Shown here: one piece after another, positions 43,431 to 52,935 of the stretch
Layout: the number at the start of each line of letters is the position of its first letter
How positions within the stretch are numbered: the first letter of the stretch is position 1
From: Sphingomonas sp. So64.6b
GTDB lineage: Bacteria > Pseudomonadota > Alphaproteobacteria > Sphingomonadales > Sphingomonadaceae
DNA: 64,000 bases
Assembly: GCF_014171475.1 (NCBI RefSeq)
Contig: NZ_CP048817.1
Location: forward strand, 3,658,001 to 3,722,000
Direction: 5' to 3'
Notes under the pieces: model-generated
Database searches by the model: none
Told to the model about the DNA's origin: nothing
Seen by the model: the letters and a program-made list of their open reading frames with translations, nothing else
Made by a program: the position numbers and the translations under genes

Positions 43431-44755
43431 GGGCGCTTCTTCTCCAGATCGGTCTTGAATGCGGTGAGCACCTCAGTGCGCAGCGGCCATTTGTCGCCCG
43501 GGAAATAATTGACCATCACCGTACCGCGCACCTGATGCGCGGGATCGACGAACGCGACCGTGCCGGCAGCACCACCCCAGCCATAAGTGCCCTTGGCCGG
43601 TCCGCCCGGCGTGTCCGCGATCGCCACCGAGCCGCCCGCGCCAAAGCCCATCGGCTGAGACGTGCCGCCGGTTGCGGTGGCCGCGCCGGGAAAAAACACA
43701 CCCGCCGGCATCAGGTTCGACATGGCGAGCCTGGCGGTGTCCGCCTTCATCACGCGCACGCCGTCGAGTTCGCCGTAATTCTGCAGCATGTGCAGGAAAC
43801 GGTCATAGTCGCGCGCCGACATGACCAGCCCGGCGCCGCCATAGGGAAAGCTCGGCGGCTTGAGCCAGGCCGAGGTCGCGGCGGGATCCAGCGGCGCGCG
43901 GTTCTCGCCGACGATGATATAATTGCTCGACAGGCGCCCAAGCTCGCTCTCCGGCACCGTCCAATAGCTCGAATTCATCTTCAGTGGATCGAAGATGCGC
44001 TTCTGCACGAACGAATCGAAGCTCATCCCGCTGGCCACTTCGATCACCCGGCCCATCACGTCGAGCCCGATCGAGTAGCTCCATTTGGTGCCAGGATCGG
44101 CGATCAGCGGCACGCTCGCGACGCGGTTGGCGAATTCCTCGAGCGTCGCCGGACGGGTCTTGCGCGATTCGACCTCAAGCGCGGCGTTAACCGCGGCGGG
44201 GGTCAGGCCAAGCCGTTCATACTCCTTGAGCAACGGTCCCTTGGTGACGATCGTGTATCCAAGACCCGCAGTATGCGTCAGCAAGTTGCGGATCGTGATC
44301 GGCCGCGTCGCCGGACGGCTATCGAGGCTGTCCGGGCCGATCTGCACTTTCATGTTCTTGAATGCGGGGATGAAGTCGGAAAGCGGCTGGTCGAGCGACA
44401 TTTTGCCGTCCTCGATCAGGATCATCGCCGCCATACCGGTGATCGGCTTGGTCATCGAATAGACCCGCCACAGGCTGTCCGGCCCGGCCTTTGCGGCGGT
44501 CGCTTCGTCGCCGATCTTGCCCGCGCTCAGAAACATGGTCGGCCGGTCGCGATAACCGAATGCCGCGACGATGCCGGGCATCTTGTTGTCCGCGACATAG
44601 GAATCGAGCAGCGCCTGGGTTCCCGGCAATGGCGACACGGCAGCGGCGGCAACCAAGGGCTGGGTCTGGGGTGCCGCCTCACGCGCAAACACCGCGCCCG
44701 TCGCGAGCAGCGCCAGCGCACCCGCCGAAACCATGTACCACCGCACAGCCTTCAT
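43427..44755 (-). CDS. Serine hydrolase, class C beta-lactamase family
   Basis: 442 residues from the ATG at 44755 with AGGAGGG upstream. Signal peptide (WYMVSAGALALLATGAVFA), then the hydrolase: SxxK in RVYSMTKPITGM, the Tyr motif in KWSYSIGLDVMGRVIE, and a C-terminal GTYGWGGAAGTVAFVDP. This EstB/PBP-like group includes esterases and D-stereospecific peptidases; no substrate can be given. The start overlaps the mutY stop by 4 bases and the stop overlaps nudC by 4 bases, so the three are coupled. It is unrelated in detail to the hydrolase at 9467. Confidence 0.88.
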   Translation of the reverse strand: MKAVRWYMVSAGALALLATGAVFAREAAPQTQPLVAAAAVSPLPGTQALLDSYVADNKMPGIVAAFGYRDRPTMFLSAGKIGDEATAAKAGPDSLWRVYSMTKPITGMAAMILIEDGKMSLDQPLSDFIPAFKNMKVQIGPDSLDSRPATRPITIRNLLTHTAGLGYTIVTKGPLLKEYERLGLTPAAVNAALEVESRKTRPATLEEFANRVASVPLIADPGTKWSYSIGLDVMGRVIEVASGMSFDSFVQKRIFDPLKMNSSYWTVPESELGRLSSNYIIVGENRAPLDPAATSAWLKPPSFPYGGAGLVMSARDYDRFLHMLQNYGELDGVRVMKADTARLAMSNLMPAGVFFPGAATATGGTSQPMGFGAGGSVAIADTPGGPAKGTYGWGGAAGTVAFVDPAHQVRGTVMVNYFPGDKWPLRTEVLTAFKTDLEKKRP

Positions 44756-45792
44756 ATTGCCCTCCTGATCCCGGCCGCCGCCTTGGCGAACACCGTCGGC
44801 AGTCCCGCCGACTCGATATCCGCCACCGGCCACCATTCGCCCGCGTTCGAATGCTCCCGCAGACGCGCGACCGCAAGGGCGAGTTCGAGCCGAAAATGCG
44901 TGAAGACATGTGCGACGCTGGTGTCGAGCAATGTCCAGTCGGCGGCAAAGGGCCGGTCGGCAAGTCCCGGCGGCGCGTCCGCCCATGGCCCGGTGGGCAG
45001 CGCACGCATCCCGCCGAGCAAGCCACGCGGCGGCCGGCGCACCAGCAGCACCTGATCCCCGTGCTCGGCCCAGAAGATCGTACCGTAACGCTGCGGCCGC
45101 GCGGCCTTGGCCGGCTTGACCGGAAAGGTTTCCGGCGCCCCTCTTGCAAAGCCGGCGCACTGACCGACCAGCGGACAAGCCAGACATTTGGGGCTGCGCG
45201 GAGTGCAGATCGCCGACCCCAGATCCATCATCGCCTGGGCGAAATCGCCCGGCCGCCGGTCCGGCGTTATCGAATCGGTAGCGATACGGATCGCCGTGCG
45301 CGCGGCGGGCAATGGCTCACCGATCGCGAACAATCGCGCGACGACGCGCTCGACATTGCCGTCGACCACCACCGCGCGTTCGCCAAAGGCGATGCTGGCG
45401 ATCGCCGCGGCGGTATAGGCACCGATCCCGGGCAACGCGCGCAATTCGGCTTCGTTGCCGGGAAACAGGCCGCCATGCCGCTCGACCACGACCCGCGCGC
45501 AGGCCACCAGATTACGCGCCCGCGCATAGTAACCCAAACCCGCCCAGGCGGTCATCAGCTCGCTCTCGTCGGCGGCGGCGAGGCTCGCAAAATCGGGCCA
45601 GCGCGCAGTGAAAAGGTCGAATTTCGGCCGCACCGTCGCGACCGTCGTCTGTTGCAGCATGATTTCCGACAACCACACCCGATACGGATCGGGCGCCGGC
45701 GCACCAGGCGGCGATCGCCACGGCAAATCGCGCGCATGGCGATCATACCAGGCCAATAGCGGTTCTGCGACGGATCGGGGCTTTGCGGGCAC
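44752..45792 (-). CDS. mutY: A/G-specific adenine glycosylase
   Basis: 346 residues from a GTG at 45792. MutY removes adenine mispaired with 8-oxoguanine. The N-terminal domain has WLSEIMLQQTTVATVRP, the helix-hairpin-helix LRALPGIGAYTAAAIASIAF with the catalytic Asp in VVVDGNVERVVAR, and the 4Fe-4S cluster spaced C-x6-C-x2-C-x5-C in CTPRSPKCLACPLVGQC. The C-terminal Nudix-like domain recognises 8-oxoG. The open frame extends upstream but overlaps the divergent dciA promoter. Starts of mutY and dciA are 26 bases apart. Confidence 0.94.
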   Translation of the reverse strand: MPAKPRSVAEPLLAWYDRHARDLPWRSPPGAPAPDPYRVWLSEIMLQQTTVATVRPKFDLFTARWPDFASLAAADESELMTAWAGLGYYARARNLVACARVVVERHGGLFPGNEAELRALPGIGAYTAAAIASIAFGERAVVVDGNVERVVARLFAIGEPLPAARTAIRIATDSITPDRRPGDFAQAMMDLGSAICTPRSPKCLACPLVGQCAGFARGAPETFPVKPAKAARPQRYGTIFWAEHGDQVLLVRRPPRGLLGGMRALPTGPWADAPPGLADRPFAADWTLLDTSVAHVFTHFRLELALAVARLREHSNAGEWWPVADIESAGLPTVFAKAAAGIRRAI

Positions 45793-45818
45793 GGCATCGC
45801 TATGGCATGGAAGGCGTG

Positions 45819-46361
45819 ATGAGCAAGCGCGGCGTTCCCAAGTCCGAGTCCGAACCGCAACGCGGCGGCCGCGCCCGTGCGGTGTCGGAGCTGCTGCCCG
45901 ACGCCGGGCGCGCCGCATTCCGCCGCTTCGGCTTCGTGCAGAGCGCCGTGGTCAGCCGCTGGGGCGACATTGTCGGCGCGCGCTATGCCGGCGTGTCGGC
46001 ACCCGAATCGATCCGCTTTCCGCAGGGCAAGAAATCCGAAGGCACGCTCAATCTGGTGGTGCGCGGCGCGCACGGCACGATGATGCAGCATATCGCGCCC
46101 GAGATCATCGAACGGGTCAATCGCTTCTTCGGTTATGCCGCGATCGCGCGCGTGCAGATGCGCCAGGGCGATGTGCCGGCACCGCGCCCGCGCCCTGCGC
46201 CGCCGTCACTGAAGCCGATACCGGTCGAGCTCGGCGCGAGCCTGCGCATGATCGCCGATCCGGAATTGAAGGCAGTGCTCGAGGCACTCGCGGCGGGTGT
46301 CGCGGCGACCAAGGGACCGCCGGTCGTGGGGAGCCCAATCAAGGTGAGGCGGGACGAGTGA
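45819..46361 (+). CDS. dciA: DciA family protein (DUF721), predicted DnaB helicase loader
   Basis: 180 residues from the ATG at 45819 with GGAAGG upstream. The DUF721 domain covers residues ~25-110: FVQSAVVSRWGDIVGARYAG and GTLNLVVRGAHGTMMQHIAP. DciA loads the replicative helicase in bacteria lacking DnaC or DnaI. The C-terminal part (VPAPRPRPAPPSLKPIPVEL and on) is Pro-rich and less conserved. The stop TGA shares its last A with the ATG of the next gene. The mutY/DUF721/thioredoxin/smc order is common in alphaproteobacteria. Confidence 0.85.
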   Translation: MSKRGVPKSESEPQRGGRARAVSELLPDAGRAAFRRFGFVQSAVVSRWGDIVGARYAGVSAPESIRFPQGKKSEGTLNLVVRGAHGTMMQHIAPEIIERVNRFFGYAAIARVQMRQGDVPAPRPRPAPPSLKPIPVELGASLRMIADPELKAVLEALAAGVAATKGPPVVGSPIKVRRDE

Positions 46362-47077
46362 TGCGAAGATTGATTACCCTGTTGCTGGCCCCATTGCTGA
46401 CATTGGTGCTGGCGCCGTTGATGGTGAGTGCTGTCGCGGCACCGCGCGACTGGACCAGGGTCGCCACGCAAACGGCGAGCGGTTCGTTCGTGATCGGCAA
46501 TCCCAAGGCGAAGGTGAAGCTGATCGAATATCTCAGCTACACCTGCCCGCACTGCGCGCATTTTTCGAATGAATCCTCGGCGGTGCTGAAAGGCAAATAT
46601 GTTCGCTCGGGCTCGACCAGCGTCGAATTGCGCCACGCAATTCGCGACAAGCTCGACCTGGCGGCGGCCGTCGTCGCGCGCTGCACCGGCACCGCCGGCT
46701 TCTCGGCGACGACCGACGCGATCTTCGCAGCGCAGGGCGAATGGGGCCCGCGCGGTGATCAATTCGAACGCATCAACGGCAGCCGCATGGCGCTTTATTC
46801 GGAAAGCGCGCGACTGCGCGCGCTCGCGGATGGCTCGGGGCTGAGCGATATCGGCCGCGCCAAGGGGCTGAGCAACGCGGCGCTCGATGCCTGTTTCGCC
46901 AATACCGCCGAGCTGCTCAAGATCGCGGTGATGACCGACGCGTCGTGGAAAGCGATCAACGCCGCTGCCGGGCCCGAAGGCGGCGGCACGCCGAGCTTCG
47001 TGGTCAACGGCAAGCCCCATACCAAGACCGAATGGGCCGGGCTCGACACGGTATTGCGGGCAGCCGGTGCCAAGTAA
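46361..47077 (+). CDS. DsbA family thiol-disulfide protein
   Basis: 238 residues. A signal peptide (LITLLLAPLLTLVLAPLMVSA) is followed by a thioredoxin-fold domain with the active site CPHC in LSYTCPHCAHF near residue 62, and a cis-Pro in GGTPSFVVNGKPH. It should oxidise or shuffle disulfides in the periplasm. The start overlaps the dciA stop by 1 base. A second DsbA-like gene follows 37 bases later. Confidence 0.9.
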   Translation: MRRLITLLLAPLLTLVLAPLMVSAVAAPRDWTRVATQTASGSFVIGNPKAKVKLIEYLSYTCPHCAHFSNESSAVLKGKYVRSGSTSVELRHAIRDKLDLAAAVVARCTGTAGFSATTDAIFAAQGEWGPRGDQFERINGSRMALYSESARLRALADGSGLSDIGRAKGLSNAALDACFANTAELLKIAVMTDASWKAINAAAGPEGGGTPSFVVNGKPHTKTEWAGLDTVLRAAGAK

Positions 47078-47114
47078 TTTATGATTTCGTGATTCTTCCT
47101 GGAGTGTGATCGTG

Positions 47115-47858
47115 ATGAAGTTTCGTCTTGCAAGCGCGTTGATCGTCCCATTGGCCGTCCTGGCGGGCTGTGGCGGCGGCGATGCCACCGGCAATATCTC
47201 AGCGCCCGCCACTCCGATCGCGACGGTCGCCGCGCCGGCCGGCAAGAATTGGAGCGAAACGGTCGCGGTAACCGCAGAGGGCGGTTATCGCGTCGGCAAT
47301 CCCGACGCGCCGCTGAAGCTGGTCGAATATGGCTCGCGCACCTGCCCGACCTGTGGCGCATTCGGCCGTGAAGGCACGATGCCGTTGATCAACAATTACG
47401 TCTCGACCGGCAAGGTGAGCTTCGAGTTCCGCGACTTCCTCGTCCATGGCGCACCCGATCTCGCCGCCGCCCTGCTCGGCACCTGCGGCGGACCGCAGCC
47501 CTTCTTCCCGCTGCTCGAACAGATGTACCAGAATCAGCAAAGCTATCTCGACAAGCTGCAAGCGATGTCGCCCGAGATGCAGGCCAAGTTCCAGACCATG
47601 AAGCCCAATCAGGTGGCGACCGCGCTCGCCGAGCAGATGGGCCTGATCGAGTTCGTCAAGCAGCGCGGCATCCCCGAGGCCAAGGCGCGCGCTTGCCTCA
47701 ACGACCAGGCCAAGCTCGAAGCGGCAGCCAAGCTGAGCGACGATGCCAGCGCATCGGGCAAGGTCACCGGCACGCCGACCTTCATCCTCAACGACCAGAA
47801 GGTCGATGCGGTCAGCTGGAGCCAGCTTGAGCCGATCCTGAAGGGCGCGGGCGCCTGA
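47115..47858 (+). CDS. DsbA family lipoprotein thiol-disulfide protein
   Basis: 247 residues from the ATG at 47115. The N-terminus is a lipoprotein signal with lipobox LAGC, then a linker, then the thioredoxin domain with CPTC in YGSRTCPTCGAF near residue 75 and cis-Pro in GTPTFILNDQKV. It is a divergent tandem paralogue of the preceding protein, but membrane-anchored by lipid and with a different active-site dipeptide (PT versus PH), so the two probably differ in redox potential. A GTG at 47106 is an alternative start. Confidence 0.9.
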   Translation: MKFRLASALIVPLAVLAGCGGGDATGNISAPATPIATVAAPAGKNWSETVAVTAEGGYRVGNPDAPLKLVEYGSRTCPTCGAFGREGTMPLINNYVSTGKVSFEFRDFLVHGAPDLAAALLGTCGGPQPFFPLLEQMYQNQQSYLDKLQAMSPEMQAKFQTMKPNQVATALAEQMGLIEFVKQRGIPEAKARACLNDQAKLEAAAKLSDDASASGKVTGTPTFILNDQKVDAVSWSQLEPILKGAGA

Positions 47859-47893
47859 TCTCAGGCAATCATCCGCGGGGGGCGGTGGTCTAG

Positions 47894-50800
47894 GTGCAGA
47901 TCAAGCGGCTCAGGCTGTCCGGCTTCAAGAGCTTCGTCGATGCCGCCGATTTGCGCATCGAGCCCGGGCTGACGGGGATCGTCGGCCCAAATGGCTGCGG
48001 CAAATCCAATCTGCTCGAGGCGCTGCGCTGGACGATGGGCGAGACCTCCGCCCGGTCGCTGCGCGGCGCGGGCATGGAGGACGTGATCTTCGCCGGCACC
48101 GCGACGCGGCCGGCGCGCGAGTTCGCCGAGGTCTCGCTGCTGATCGAGGATGCCGGGTCCGAGGAAACCGAGGTGGTGCGCCGGATCGAGCGCGGCGCCG
48201 GCTCGGCCTATCGGATCGACGGGCGCGACGTGCGTGCGAAGGATGTCGCGCTGCTGTTCGCCGACGCGGCGACCGGCGCGCATTCGCCCGCTTTGGTCAG
48301 TCAGGGCCGGATCAGCGCGGTCATCTCGGCCAAGCCGGCCGAGCGCCGCGCGATGCTCGAAGAGGCGGCGGGCATTGCCGGCCTGCATGTCCGGCGCAAG
48401 GACGCCGAGCAGAAGCTACGCGCGACCGAAGCCAATCTCACCCGGCTCGACGAGGTCATCGCCGATCAGGACGCGCGCGCCGCCGCACTGAAACGCCAGG
48501 CGCGTCAGGCCGAACGCTACCGCACCTTGTCCGATCAAATCCGTGTCGCCGAAGCTCGCATGATCTTCGCCCGCTGGCGCGATGCGGCGGCGGCGGCGGA
48601 TGCGGCCAAGGCCGAGGCCGCGCTGGCCGAAACGCGGGTGAGCGAGACGGCGGAAAAACAACGCGCCGCCGCCGCCTATCAAACCGAGGCGACCGATCGC
48701 CTGGCGACGGCGCGCGCCGCTGCGCTCGCCGCGCGCGACCGGGCGAGCGAGGCGGGCCACCGGCTCGCCAGCCTGCGCACCGAAAAGGCGACGATCGAAC
48801 GGCGGCTGACCGAACTGGCCGACAACCGTGCCCGACTGATCGACGACCGCGCGCGAGAAGGCGCTTTGGCCAATGATGCGGCCGAGGCACTGGCGCGCTT
48901 GGCCGAGGAAGCCAAAACGCTTGAGGCCAGCATCGCCGAGGCGACCAGGCGCACGCCCGAACTCGATACCGTGCTGGCCGAAGCCGAACGCGCCGCGCGC
49001 GATGCCGAGGTCGCACTGGCCCAGGCGCTCGCGGCACAGGCAAGCGAAGCCGCCGAGGCGCGCGTGGCCGAGGCAGCGCTGGCGGCGGGCCGGTCGCGGG
49101 TCGAGCGGAGCGAGCGCGACCTCTTGCGCGTGACGTCGGAGGGCGCCGCGCTGGGCGATGCCGCGCCATTGCTCGCCGAACGGACCCGCGCCGCCGAGGC
49201 GCGCGCCCAGGCGCTGCGCCACGCCGAATCGGCACGCACCGCACTGGCCCGCGCCGATGCCGGTGAGCGCTCGGCGATCGACCAGCGCGACCGCGCGCAA
49301 TCGGCGCGCGCGGCCGCTCATGCCGAACTCTCCGCGCTCGACAGCGAAGCGGCGGCACTGGTCAAGGCGACGCGCGCGAGCGGGCGCGAACGACTGCTCG
49401 ATCAGGTCCGCGCCGATCCGGGTTATGAACGCGCGCTCGCCGCGGCACTGGGCGACGATCTCGAAACCGGGCTCGATTCGTCAGCCGAGCGCTTCTGGGC
49501 CGGCGCCGAAACGCTGCCCGGCGATCCGTCTCCACCGGCCGGCACCGTCGCGCTCGCCAAGCATGTCGCCGCACCACCCGCTCTGGCCCGGCGCCTGGCG
49601 CAGATCGTCGTCGCGGACAGCGATGACGGCCAGCCGCTTGCGGTCGGCCAGCGGCTGGTGACGATGGGCGGCATATTGCGCCGCTGGGACGGTTATGTCG
49701 CCAAATCAGGTGGTGCGGCGGCGGCCGAGCGGCTCGAACGGATGAACCGGTTGCGCACGATCGAATCGGCGCGGCCCGCCGCGGTGCGCGCGGTCGATTC
49801 GGCCGATGGCGAACTGGGCCGGATCGACGAAGCGATCACCGAGGCACGCCGCGCCGCGGCCGATGCGCGGCGCGTCCTCGAAGCCGCCGAAACCAGCGCG
49901 CGCGACGCTGGGCGCGCCGAAGACAAGGCGGCGGCCGCGCTGGAACGGATCGAGACGCAGCGCGCCGATCTCGAATCGCGGCGCCAGCGCATCGCCGCCG
50001 AACTGGCCGAGGCGCAAGCCGAACTCGACCGCGCGATGCGCGACAAGGCGGCGCTGCCCGACGGCAGCGCGACCCGCGACCGCGTCGCCACGCTGTCGGG
50101 CGAGGCGGAAACCCGGCGCACCGCGGTGGCGACCGCGCGCGCCGAACGCGCCGGGCTTGAACGCGCCATCGCGCAGGATCGCGACCGGCTGGCGAGCGGT
50201 ACCGGCGAAGCCAAGGGTTGGCGCGCCCGCGCCGGTGAGGCGGCTCGGCGCATCGGCGACATGGACAAGCGCGAGGGCGAATTGACCGCCGAGGCCGAAA
50301 CACTCGCCGACCGGCCCGACACGCTCGACAAGGACATCGCCGCACTCGACGCGACGCATGGCACGGCGCGCGCCGAGGCCGAGACCGCGCAGGGGGTCGA
50401 GCGCGAGGCCGAAGGGATTTTGCGTGAGACCGATGCCGTGGCCCGCCTCGCCGGCGAGGCGCTGGCCGAGGCACGCGAAGCGCGCGCCGGTGCGGCGGCG
50501 CGCGCGGAAAATCAGGAGCTGCGCCGGGTCGAGATGGGCCGGCTGTCGGGCGAGCGTTTCGAATGCCCCGCCCCGGTGCTGCCCGAGCGGGTCGGTTTCC
50601 CGGTCGATACGGTGCGCAGCCCGACCGAGGAATCAAGCGCACATGAACGGCTGACGCTGGAGCGCGAGCGGATCGGCCCGGTCAATCTCGTCGCCGAAAG
50701 CGAACTGGCCGAACTGGAAGCCGCGAGCATTGGCAACAGCGCCGAGCGCGACGAGCTCGGCCAGGCGGTCAACCGGCTGCGCGGGTCGATCGGCACGCTC

Positions 50801-51298
50801 AACCGCGAGGGGCGGCAACGCCTGCTTGCCGCGTTCGAGGCGGTCGACGGGCATTTTCGTCGCCTGTTCACCACATTGTTCAACGGCGGCAGCGCGCATC
50901 TTGAGCTGATCGATTCGGACGATCCGCTTGAGGCGGGTCTTGAGATCATGGCGCAACCGCCGGGCAAGAAACTTCAGTCGCTGACGCTGTTGTCGGGCGG
51001 CGAGCAAGCGCTCACCGCGGTCGCGCTGATCTTCGGCCTGTTCCTGACCAACCCGGCGCCGATCTGCGTGCTCGACGAAGTCGACGCCCCGCTCGACGAC
51101 GCCAATATCGAGCGTTTCTGCGACTTGCTCGATGCGATGACCCGCGAAACCGCGACGCGTTACCTGATCGTCACGCACAATGCCGTGACGATGAGCCGCA
51201 TGCACCGCTTGTTCGGCGTGACGATGATCGAGCAGGGCGTGAGCCGGCTGGTCTCGGTCGATCTCGGCGGCGCGGAAAACCTGTTGGCGGCGGAATAG
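47894..51298 (+). CDS. smc: Chromosome segregation protein SMC
   Basis: 1134 residues from a GTG. SMC forms the ATP-driven coiled-coil condensin. Walker A GPNGCGKSNLLEALRW is at residues ~32-47. Two long Ala/Glu/Arg-rich coiled coils flank a hinge at ~500-620 (GYERALAAALGDDLETGLDS, ALARRLAQIVVADS). The C-terminal half-head has the ABC signature LSGGEQALTAVALIF and Walker B PICVLDEVDAPLDDANIERF. The ScpA/ScpB partners are not in the window. It closes the dciA-DsbA-DsbA-smc run. Confidence 0.96.
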   Translation: MQIKRLRLSGFKSFVDAADLRIEPGLTGIVGPNGCGKSNLLEALRWTMGETSARSLRGAGMEDVIFAGTATRPAREFAEVSLLIEDAGSEETEVVRRIERGAGSAYRIDGRDVRAKDVALLFADAATGAHSPALVSQGRISAVISAKPAERRAMLEEAAGIAGLHVRRKDAEQKLRATEANLTRLDEVIADQDARAAALKRQARQAERYRTLSDQIRVAEARMIFARWRDAAAAADAAKAEAALAETRVSETAEKQRAAAAYQTEATDRLATARAAALAARDRASEAGHRLASLRTEKATIERRLTELADNRARLIDDRAREGALANDAAEALARLAEEAKTLEASIAEATRRTPELDTVLAEAERAARDAEVALAQALAAQASEAAEARVAEAALAAGRSRVERSERDLLRVTSEGAALGDAAPLLAERTRAAEARAQALRHAESARTALARADAGERSAIDQRDRAQSARAAAHAELSALDSEAAALVKATRASGRERLLDQVRADPGYERALAAALGDDLETGLDSSAERFWAGAETLPGDPSPPAGTVALAKHVAAPPALARRLAQIVVADSDDGQPLAVGQRLVTMGGILRRWDGYVAKSGGAAAAERLERMNRLRTIESARPAAVRAVDSADGELGRIDEAITEARRAAADARRVLEAAETSARDAGRAEDKAAAALERIETQRADLESRRQRIAAELAEAQAELDRAMRDKAALPDGSATRDRVATLSGEAETRRTAVATARAERAGLERAIAQDRDRLASGTGEAKGWRARAGEAARRIGDMDKREGELTAEAETLADRPDTLDKDIAALDATHGTARAEAETAQGVEREAEGILRETDAVARLAGEALAEAREARAGAAARAENQELRRVEMGRLSGERFECPAPVLPERVGFPVDTVRSPTEESSAHERLTLERERIGPVNLVAESELAELEAASIGNSAERDELGQAVNRLRGSIGTLNREGRQRLLAAFEAVDGHFRRLFTTLFNGGSAHLELIDSDDPLEAGLEIMAQPPGKKLQSLTLLSGGEQALTAVALIFGLFLTNPAPICVLDEVDAPLDDANIERFCDLLDAMTRETATRYLIVTHNAVTMSRMHRLFGVTMIEQGVSRLVSVDLGGAENLLAAE

Positions 51299-51589
51299 CG
51301 CGCGCAACCCCGAATCGCGTTCGGTCCATGTTGGATGTCCTATATCTCCTTTGGACCGAAGCGCTGCCTTCCGCCGTCAGATTTATATAAACACTTGATA
51401 TATCGAAAGGAATTTCAGTTCTTCATTGTGACGGCGGCGGCGAAACGGAACATTACCGGTGTCCTATATCTCCCGCCATTCGCTCGCTCGCCGGGCGGCG
51501 ATTCAACCATAGCGCAGCATCTGGTCTGACAGTCGTTGCCGGACTCGTCTGGCTCGCTCTTTCTTATCGCTGGAACGGTATTGCCGCAG
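51299..51589. other. 291-bp AT-richer gap after smc with direct repeats
   Basis: No convincing gene; a 64-codon frame (51335-51529) lacks a Shine-Dalgarno and recognisable features. Contents: an imperfect inverted repeat around CGGTCCA...TGGACCG (51322-51358), a 14-bp direct repeat TGTCCTATATCTCC at 51336-51349 and 51460-51473, and between them an AT-rich segment near 51382-51425. It lies between convergent smc and a minus-strand membrane protein gene. Confidence 0.55.
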
Positions 51590-52000
51590 TCAGGCCGCGC
51601 GTCGGCGGCGCCGGCTCTCGGCATAACTCCACGCCGTCAGCCCGATGCCGAGCAGCGCGGGCAGCGTCACCGCGGGAAAATCCCGCGGGAAGGCGGAAGG
51701 CGAACAGATGCCGACCGCGATCTCCCACAAATGGAACAGCGCATGGCCCGAATACCAGATCGTCGCCATCGCCCAGAGCAGCAGACGCAAATCGGTGCGG
51801 AACGCACCCACCATATAGGCGCCACCGGTCATCACGAAGATGATCCCGATATCGCGGATGAAATGCTGATTGAACGCGCCGGTCGAAGTCACTCCCGGCA
51901 CCGCGAAATACCAGTCGAGCGGCGCGGCGAGCATGAACATGCCATTTGCCGCCATGCCCAGTCCGAGGAGTGTCGCAACGACGATGCAGGGCATTCTCAT
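51590..52000 (-). CDS. Hypothetical four-segment membrane protein
   Basis: 136 residues from the ATG at 52000. About four membrane segments (IVVATLLGLGMAANGMFMLA, DIGIIFVMTGGAYMVGAF, LLLWAMATIWYSGHALFHL, TLPALLGIGLTAWSYA). The family is not recognised. It starts 26 bases after the stop of the ECF41-type sigma factor gene, so it is probably the third gene of that operon. Its frame was chosen because the other two minus frames give arginine-rich nonsense. Confidence 0.7.
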   Translation of the reverse strand: MRMPCIVVATLLGLGMAANGMFMLAAPLDWYFAVPGVTSTGAFNQHFIRDIGIIFVMTGGAYMVGAFRTDLRLLLWAMATIWYSGHALFHLWEIAVGICSPSAFPRDFPAVTLPALLGIGLTAWSYAESRRRRRAA

Positions 52001-52026
52001 GGCTCGGATTGTCCTTTGATGGTCGG

Positions 52027-52935
52027 TCAATGCGGCAATCCGGACTGCCCCTCGGTGGCCAGCGCCAGTGCGACATGTTTCAGCTTGTCGGGATTGCGCA
52101 TGACATAAATGCCCGCGATCCGGCCGTTTTCGATCGCCAGCGCGGTGGTCTGCAGGATTTCGCCGCGCTCGCTGCTGACATAACCGGGCAGGCCGTCGAT
52201 CCACACCGGGCGGATCATCACCATCCCCTGTTCGCCGAACTTGCGATACAGGCCGGCGAACAGGCGCAGCATGCGATCGATGCCGATGATCGGATTGCGG
52301 AAGGCGAGGACACGGCCGCCGCCGTCGGAATGCAGCACGACATTGTCCGCGAGCAGCGCCTGCAATGCCTTGGTGTCGCCACTGCGCGACGCGGTGAAGA
52401 ACGCTTCGGCGATGCGGTCGGCTTCCTGTTGGTCGACCGGGAAGCGCGGACGCGCGTCATGGACATGCTTGCGCGCCCGCACCGCGAGCTGGCGCACCGC
52501 GCCCGCATCGCGATCGAGCGTCGTCGCGACGTCGTTCAACGCGACGCCGAACACGTCGTGGAGCAGGAATGCCGCCCGCTCCAGCGGCGACAGCCGTTCG
52601 AGCGCCAGCATCAGCGTCATGGTCAGGTCGTCGGCGGGCTCGTTTTCCTCGGCCGGATCGAACAGCGGTTCGGGCAGCCATTCGCCGACATAGGTTTCGC
52701 GCCGCACCCGCGCCGATTTCATGACATCGAGGCACAGCCGCGTGACGATCCGCGACAGAAAGGCGGCGGGATGATCGACCACACCGTCGAACCGGCGCCA
52801 GCGCAGCCAGGCGTCCTGCACCACATCCTCGGCTTCGCCGACCGAGCCGAGCATGCGATAGGCGAGGCGCAGCAACCGCGGCCGCTGCGCCTCGAATGGG
52901 TCGGTGACGCGATCAGGCCGCGACACGCGCCGCAT
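52027..52935 (-). CDS. ECF41-type RNA polymerase sigma factor with SnoaL-like C-terminal domain
   Basis: 302 residues, longer than an ordinary ECF sigma. Sigma region 2 (LLRLAYRMLGSVGEAEDVVQ, DAWLRWRRFD) and region 4 (LSPLERAAFLLHDVFGVALN) are followed by a SnoaL-like domain. The ECF41 signatures are all present: WLPEP in the linker, HSDGGGRVLAFRNPIIG, and YVMRNPDKLKH. In ECF41 factors the C-terminal extension replaces an anti-sigma factor. The typical neighbour, a carboxymuconolactone decarboxylase-like gene, is directly upstream. Starts overlap by 23 bases, so the true start may be the GTG at 52908. Confidence 0.9.
   Translation of the reverse strand: MRRVSRPDRVTDPFEAQRPRLLRLAYRMLGSVGEAEDVVQDAWLRWRRFDGVVDHPAAFLSRIVTRLCLDVMKSARVRRETYVGEWLPEPLFDPAEENEPADDLTMTLMLALERLSPLERAAFLLHDVFGVALNDVATTLDRDAGAVRQLAVRARKHVHDARPRFPVDQQEADRIAEAFFTASRSGDTKALQALLADNVVLHSDGGGRVLAFRNPIIGIDRMLRLFAGLYRKFGEQGMVMIRPVWIDGLPGYVSSERGEILQTTALAIENGRIAGIYVMRNPDKLKHVALALATEGQSGLPH

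Noticed and set aside
43535..45055. 506-codon open frame on the plus strand
   Set aside because: Antisense to the serine hydrolase and mutY genes, both with catalytic motifs. The product has no recognisable domain.
51335..51529. 64-codon frame after smc
   Set aside because: No Shine-Dalgarno, contains one of the direct repeats, and composition is unlike other genes here. Kept only as part of the gap description.
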